Source: an uncultured Bacilli bacterium
GTDB taxonomy: Bacteria; Bacillota_I; Bacilli_A; RF39; UBA660
NCBI GenBank assembly: GCA_948999435.1
Contig: CARJCM010000033.1
Location: 1 to 14,698 of the forward strand
Reading direction: 5' to 3'
DNA: 14,698 nucleotides
In this document: positions 11,958 through 14,698 of the stretch, piece by piece
Numbering within the stretch: the stretch's first letter is position 1
Layout of the letters: every line of letters begins with the position of its first letter
Translations under genes and position numbers: made by a program
Notes under the pieces: model-generated
What the model saw: the letters and a program-made list of their open reading frames with translations, nothing else
What the model was told of the DNA's origin: nothing
The model's database searches: none

Positions 11958-12740
11958 ATGAAAAAATATTATGGTTATTTTGGTTTAGCTCTTATTATGG
12001 TTTTTAGTTTTTATTATACAGAACAAATATCAACTTTAGTACTGAATAAAAATCCTCTTATGATGACAATAAAAGAACAGGCAGATAATTATAATGTAAA
12101 AAGTGTTAATGCAGAAATTGTAGGAGAAAATATTATACCAGGGATAAATGGATTATATGTTAATTCCAGAGAGTCTTTTTATGCTATGCAAAGTGAAGAT
12201 ATTTTTAATGAATATTATTTAGTTTTTGAACAAAAAAAGCCTGATGTTACTTTAGAAGATAATAAAGATAAATTAATTATTTCGGGAAATCCTAATATTA
12301 GACAAGTAACTTTAATCTTAGAGACCGAAAATGAAGTGAGTGAATATTTGAAACTTAATGAATTTAAGGCTTCACTTTTAGTTGATATGAATACTTATAA
12401 AGATAAAAATTATTTTGAGAGTTTAAATAATGAAACTATTGGATTTAAATCTTTAGAAAATAATTTAACTTTGAATAAAGAAAATAAACATATTTGTGTA
12501 GTTAATACTGAGAATAAAGATATTTGTCAGAAACATAAAAATTATTTAGTTAGTCCTAGTTTGAGACTTAATAACTCTAATCTTCTGGATGTTAAGAAAA
12601 ACTTAAAAAATGGTAGTATTATTGTAATAGGTGATACAGCAGGCCTTAGTGATGTTAAACTTTTATTAAAAGAGATTAAATATAAAGATTTAGAATTGGT
12701 TTATTTAAGTGAACTTATTAGTGAAGTGAATAAAAAATAG
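11958..12740 (+). CDS. Anchored envelope protein, possibly a degenerate polysaccharide-deacetylase relative
   Basis: The 260-residue product has an N-terminal anchor (residues 6-20) ending FSFYYTEQ, then NPLMMTIKEQADNYNVKSVN, VGENIIPGINGLYVNSRES (55-73), a middle part including NKDKLIISGN, and a C-terminal part NGSIIVIGDTAGLSDVKLLL...LELVYLSELISEV. The N-terminal motifs recall extracytoplasmic proteins of Bacilli that go with a NodB-like deacetylase fold, and the C-terminal end looks like the last strands of that fold, but I see none of its metal-binding Asp/His motifs, so activity is unlikely. ATG 11958 follows AGGTGG; an earlier in-frame ATG at 11895 lies inside the XRE gene and has no site. 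A terminator follows. Confidence 0.65.
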   Translation: MKKYYGYFGLALIMVFSFYYTEQISTLVLNKNPLMMTIKEQADNYNVKSVNAEIVGENIIPGINGLYVNSRESFYAMQSEDIFNEYYLVFEQKKPDVTLEDNKDKLIISGNPNIRQVTLILETENEVSEYLKLNEFKASLLVDMNTYKDKNYFESLNNETIGFKSLENNLTLNKENKHICVVNTENKDICQKHKNYLVSPSLRLNNSNLLDVKKNLKNGSIIVIGDTAGLSDVKLLLKEIKYKDLELVYLSELISEVNKK

Positions 12741-12748
12741 TATAAATT

Positions 12749-12771
12749 GGCTATTGTGATATAGCTTTTTT
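12749..12771 (+). terminator. Terminator after the 11958 gene
   Basis: GGCTAT (12749-12754) pairs with ATAGCT (12761-12766), with one G-T pair, around TGTGAT, followed by a T run. Confidence 0.7.
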
Positions 12772-12840
12772 ATTTTGATTTATAACTTATAAAAAAGTAG
12801 GATGTTTTTAGTTAATAATGTTTTTAAATTATTTATTATG

Positions 12841-12849
12841 TGATATAAT
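12841..12849 (+). promoter_or_regulatory. Extended -10 promoter of the 12875 gene
   Basis: TGATATAAT with TATAAT at 12844-12849, identical in context (TGTGATATAATAC) to the promoter at 1964-1976. Confidence 0.6.
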
Positions 12850-12874
12850 ACTTTTATAGTAAAGGGTGTTTATC

Positions 12875-14473
12875 ATGTTTGAAGATAAAAGATTTAAAAA
12901 TGATAATGATAGTGATTCGAATAATTTTTTTATGCCTAATAATACAGGACTTAGAGAGGGAAATGATAATTTAAACTTTAGAGAACAACCTGTAGTTTAT
13001 AAACAAGTAAAGGTAAAGAAAGATATTAAATTTAATAAAAAAAAGCTTTTAGTAATATTATTGATAATTAGCTTATTAATCTTTTTTATATTTGGAGGAT
13101 TTTTATTTTATAAAAACTATTTTAATAATCCTTATCGAATTTATCAAAATGCTATTAATTATGGGTTTGATTATTTGAATGCAAAAGTGAATAGTTTTAA
13201 TGATAAAAAACTTGATTATAATATTAATAGAGATATTTTATCTACTTCGGGTAGTTTTAGTATTGATTCTAATTTATTAAAGGATTTTAAAGATTATAAT
13301 TTTAAATATAAACTAACAATGGATTTAAATGAAAAAATGATTGATACTAATTTAGTAATTAATAATAATAATCAAAAAGTTTTAGATATTGATGGGCTTT
13401 TAAGAGATAAAAAAGTTCTTATTAATTCAAAAGATATTTATAGTAAATATTTAGAAGTAAAAGAAATTCAAAACTTAGATTTTAATAATAAAGTTTTTGA
13501 TTCTAAAGTTTTAAATGATATTTTAGATACTATGAAATCTACTATAATTAATAATTTAAATAAAAATAAGATGAGTACTAAGAAAGTTAAACTTAAAGTT
13601 CAAAATAAAAATATAAGTGTAATTAATAATATTTATAAATTAAATAGTGAAGAAGTAAAAAAATTATATCAGGATATTTTAGATTCATTAATAAATAATA
13701 ATGATATTATAAATAGTTTGGCTGATACTTTTAATTTTCGTAAAGCGGAAATAAAAGAAATTTTAAATGACTTAAAAACTAATGAAAAAATCTTAAATTT
13801 ATTTAAAAGTTTGGAATTTAATTTGTATACAACAGGAATTACTAATAAAGTAGTTGGTGGTAGAATTTTATTTCTTGATGTAGAAATTATAAATTATACT
13901 AATTATCAAGATATTTTAAATATTAAGACTGAAAAAGAAAATAAAAAAATTGATATAAAAAAAGATAATAAAGAAACTAAAATTAATTTTGCAATAGAAA
14001 ATAATAATTTGATATCATTAACTGTTACTAAAGATGGAGATAAAACAAATTATAGTTTTAATATAGAAGTAGATAAATTGGAAGTAGAAGGAACTTTTGA
14101 AATAGAAGTTAAAAGAGTTGCTAATAAGAAAATGTCAACAGATATTTTATTAGATATTAATGGGAAAAATAATAAAGATGATTTTTATTTAAAATTTAAT
14201 TTTAATAATAATACTAAAGTTGGAGGTATTATTCAAAATATTCCAAAAAATAATATTGTTAATTATGAAACATTAAGTATAGAAGAAAAAAGAAATATAG
14301 AAAATAAATTTAAGGATATTGTGTCTAAATTGCCATTTAAAGATTTATTTAAGATTAATGAAGGATTAAATATTTGTGATATAGCTTCTGATTGTGAATG
14401 CCTAGATAATATTTGTACTTGTAGTTATTTAGATAAATATGGTATAAAACAAATTATTAATTGTGAAAGATAA
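12875..14473 (+). CDS. Large anchored extracytoplasmic protein with C-terminal cysteine cluster
   Basis: The 532-residue product has an Asn/Asp-rich cytoplasmic head (1-50), a basic stretch, one membrane helix at about 57-79 and about 450 residues outside. The outer part alternates strand-like segments (KYKLTMDLNEKMIDTNLVIN; VGGRILFLDVEIINYT; KTNYSFNIEVDKLEVEGTFE) with helices, the plan of large LolA/LppX-like or DUF6583-like beta proteins that hold lipids; this is only a resemblance. There is no cysteine in the first 500 residues, yet six lie in the last 32: Cys501, 507, 509, 514, 516 and 530, suggesting a disulfide knot or a metal site at the tip. I chose ATG 12875 (after AAAGGG) over GTG 12866, which overlaps that ribosome site. 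Confidence 0.78.
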   Translation: MFEDKRFKNDNDSDSNNFFMPNNTGLREGNDNLNFREQPVVYKQVKVKKDIKFNKKKLLVILLIISLLIFFIFGGFLFYKNYFNNPYRIYQNAINYGFDYLNAKVNSFNDKKLDYNINRDILSTSGSFSIDSNLLKDFKDYNFKYKLTMDLNEKMIDTNLVINNNNQKVLDIDGLLRDKKVLINSKDIYSKYLEVKEIQNLDFNNKVFDSKVLNDILDTMKSTIINNLNKNKMSTKKVKLKVQNKNISVINNIYKLNSEEVKKLYQDILDSLINNNDIINSLADTFNFRKAEIKEILNDLKTNEKILNLFKSLEFNLYTTGITNKVVGGRILFLDVEIINYTNYQDILNIKTEKENKKIDIKKDNKETKINFAIENNNLISLTVTKDGDKTNYSFNIEVDKLEVEGTFEIEVKRVANKKMSTDILLDINGKNNKDDFYLKFNFNNNTKVGGIIQNIPKNNIVNYETLSIEEKRNIENKFKDIVSKLPFKDLFKINEGLNICDIASDCECLDNICTCSYLDKYGIKQIINCER

Positions 14474-14497
14474 AAAATATTATAAAAAGGTAATGAC

Positions 14498-14526
14498 TTG
14501 TAATATAAAAAGTTTTTTGGTATAAT
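14498..14526 (+). promoter_or_regulatory. Promoter with no gene of its own, before TnpB
   Basis: TTGTAA (14498-14503), a 17-base spacer ending TGG, and TATAAT (14521-14526). No ORF with a ribosome site follows before the TnpB gene at 14649, which has its own promoter. It may drive a small RNA or a gene displaced by the transposon. Confidence 0.5.
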
Positions 14527-14546
14527 TAGTTTGCCTTAAAACTTTT
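14507..14546 (+). repeat. Inverted repeat before TnpB
   Basis: AAAAAGTTTT (14507-14516) and AAAACTTTTT (14537-14546) are complementary around 20 bases. It could be a weak terminator of the 12875 gene or part of the left end of the transposon; AT-only arms make it uncertain. Confidence 0.4.
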
Positions 14547-14593
14547 TTATCTAATAGGAAATTGCATAACTTGAAATTAATACGAATATTTGA

Positions 14594-14622
14594 TTGACAA
14601 ACATATATTCTTCTGATATACT
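14594..14622 (+). promoter_or_regulatory. Near-consensus promoter of TnpB
   Basis: TTGACA (14594-14599), a 17-base spacer ending TGA, and TATACT (14617-14622), 27 bases before the start codon, with AAGGGGGG as ribosome site. Confidence 0.75.
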
Positions 14623-14648
14623 GGTTTTAAGTAGTAAGGGGGGTATCA

Positions 14649-14698
14649 ATGTTAAGAAATAAAGCTTATAAATTTAGATTATATCCAAATAAAGAACA
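14649..14698 (+). CDS. tnpB: TnpB RNA-guided nuclease of an IS200/IS605-type element, 3' end missing
   Basis: Only the first 16 codons are in the window, MLRNKAYKFRLYPNKE, but this is the typical N-terminus of TnpB (xxKAYKFRxYPNxEQ). TnpB is the RuvC-type nuclease of IS200/IS605 and IS1341-type elements that uses a guide RNA (omega RNA) from the right end of the element and is an ancestor of Cas12. No TnpA transposase gene lies upstream within the window, so the element is of the tnpB-only kind or tnpA lies downstream. Completeness cannot be judged. The strong promoter and ribosome site just upstream imply active expression. Confidence 0.8.
   Translation, partial: MLRNKAYKFRLYPNKE

Noticed and set aside
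11543..12740. Type II toxin-antitoxin pair of XRE gene and following gene
   Set aside because: The second product is an anchored 260-residue envelope protein with its own ribosome site, not a toxin-like protein.
1..14698. Mycoplasma code (TGA as Trp) or TAG recoding
   Set aside because: No clear gene has an internal TGA; Trp is TGG; TGA and TAG end well-supported genes (1103, 11419, 1714, 6464).

Overview
The window is about 14.7 kb of very AT-rich DNA with short intergenic gaps, TATAAT-type -10 boxes (many extended with TGn), strong AGGAGG-type ribosome sites, a one-piece tmRNA, a SUF protein and a tRNA that encodes its own CCA. This points to a low-GC member of the Bacilli, most likely an uncultured gut or Tenericutes-like lineage. 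Trp is written TGG, and TGA and TAG both end genes, so the standard bacterial code is in use rather than the Mycoplasma code. The species cannot be named from the sequence.

Layout: 1-454, the end of a gene cut by the window edge, with an Asn-Cys-Tyr motif and a downstream His motif. 585-1714, a two-gene operon: a small-multidrug-export family membrane protein and a histidine-phosphatase-like protein that has lost its catalytic residues; it ends in a bidirectional terminator shared with a convergent zinc-ribbon gene (1727-1930). 1997-2533, one small unknown gene split by an in-frame TAG, or two small genes. 2539-2982, a two-helix membrane protein, divergent from tRNA-Gln(CTG) at 3056-3131. 3160-3793, a leftward GRAM-like/DUF1653 pair. 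3934-5488, a 33-residue lipoprotein, a membrane-anchored XRE regulator and another lipoprotein. 5540-5890, a compact locus with every part of a type I toxin-antitoxin module. 6021-8205, a three-gene envelope operon (an unknown anchored protein, a Big_14-like protein and a VanZ protein with an extra extracytoplasmic domain). 8321-8691, tmRNA (ssrA). 8750-9516, a leftward pair of unknown genes, one tail-anchored. 9625-10920, sufB alone. 10942-11060, four exact-period 23-bp repeats touching a near-consensus promoter, then a tail-less SSB paralogue, an XRE regulator and an anchored protein. 12875-14473, a large anchored protein with all its cysteines in its last 32 residues. 14649-end, the start of a TnpB gene.

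Functionally, the window mixes housekeeping genes (tRNA-Gln, tmRNA, sufB) with an unusually large share of small, single-helix envelope proteins that face outward and with two XRE-type regulators, one of them anchored in the membrane. The best candidate for an undescribed system is the toxin-antitoxin locus at 5540-5890: a 27-residue hydrophobic peptide, a full promoter on each strand facing inward, and two related hairpins that work as opposing terminators, so the two RNAs would overlap by roughly 95 nt at their 3' ends. The second is the 23-bp repeat array on the promoter of the tail-less SSB gene. No homology search or folding program was run; family names come from recognised motifs.
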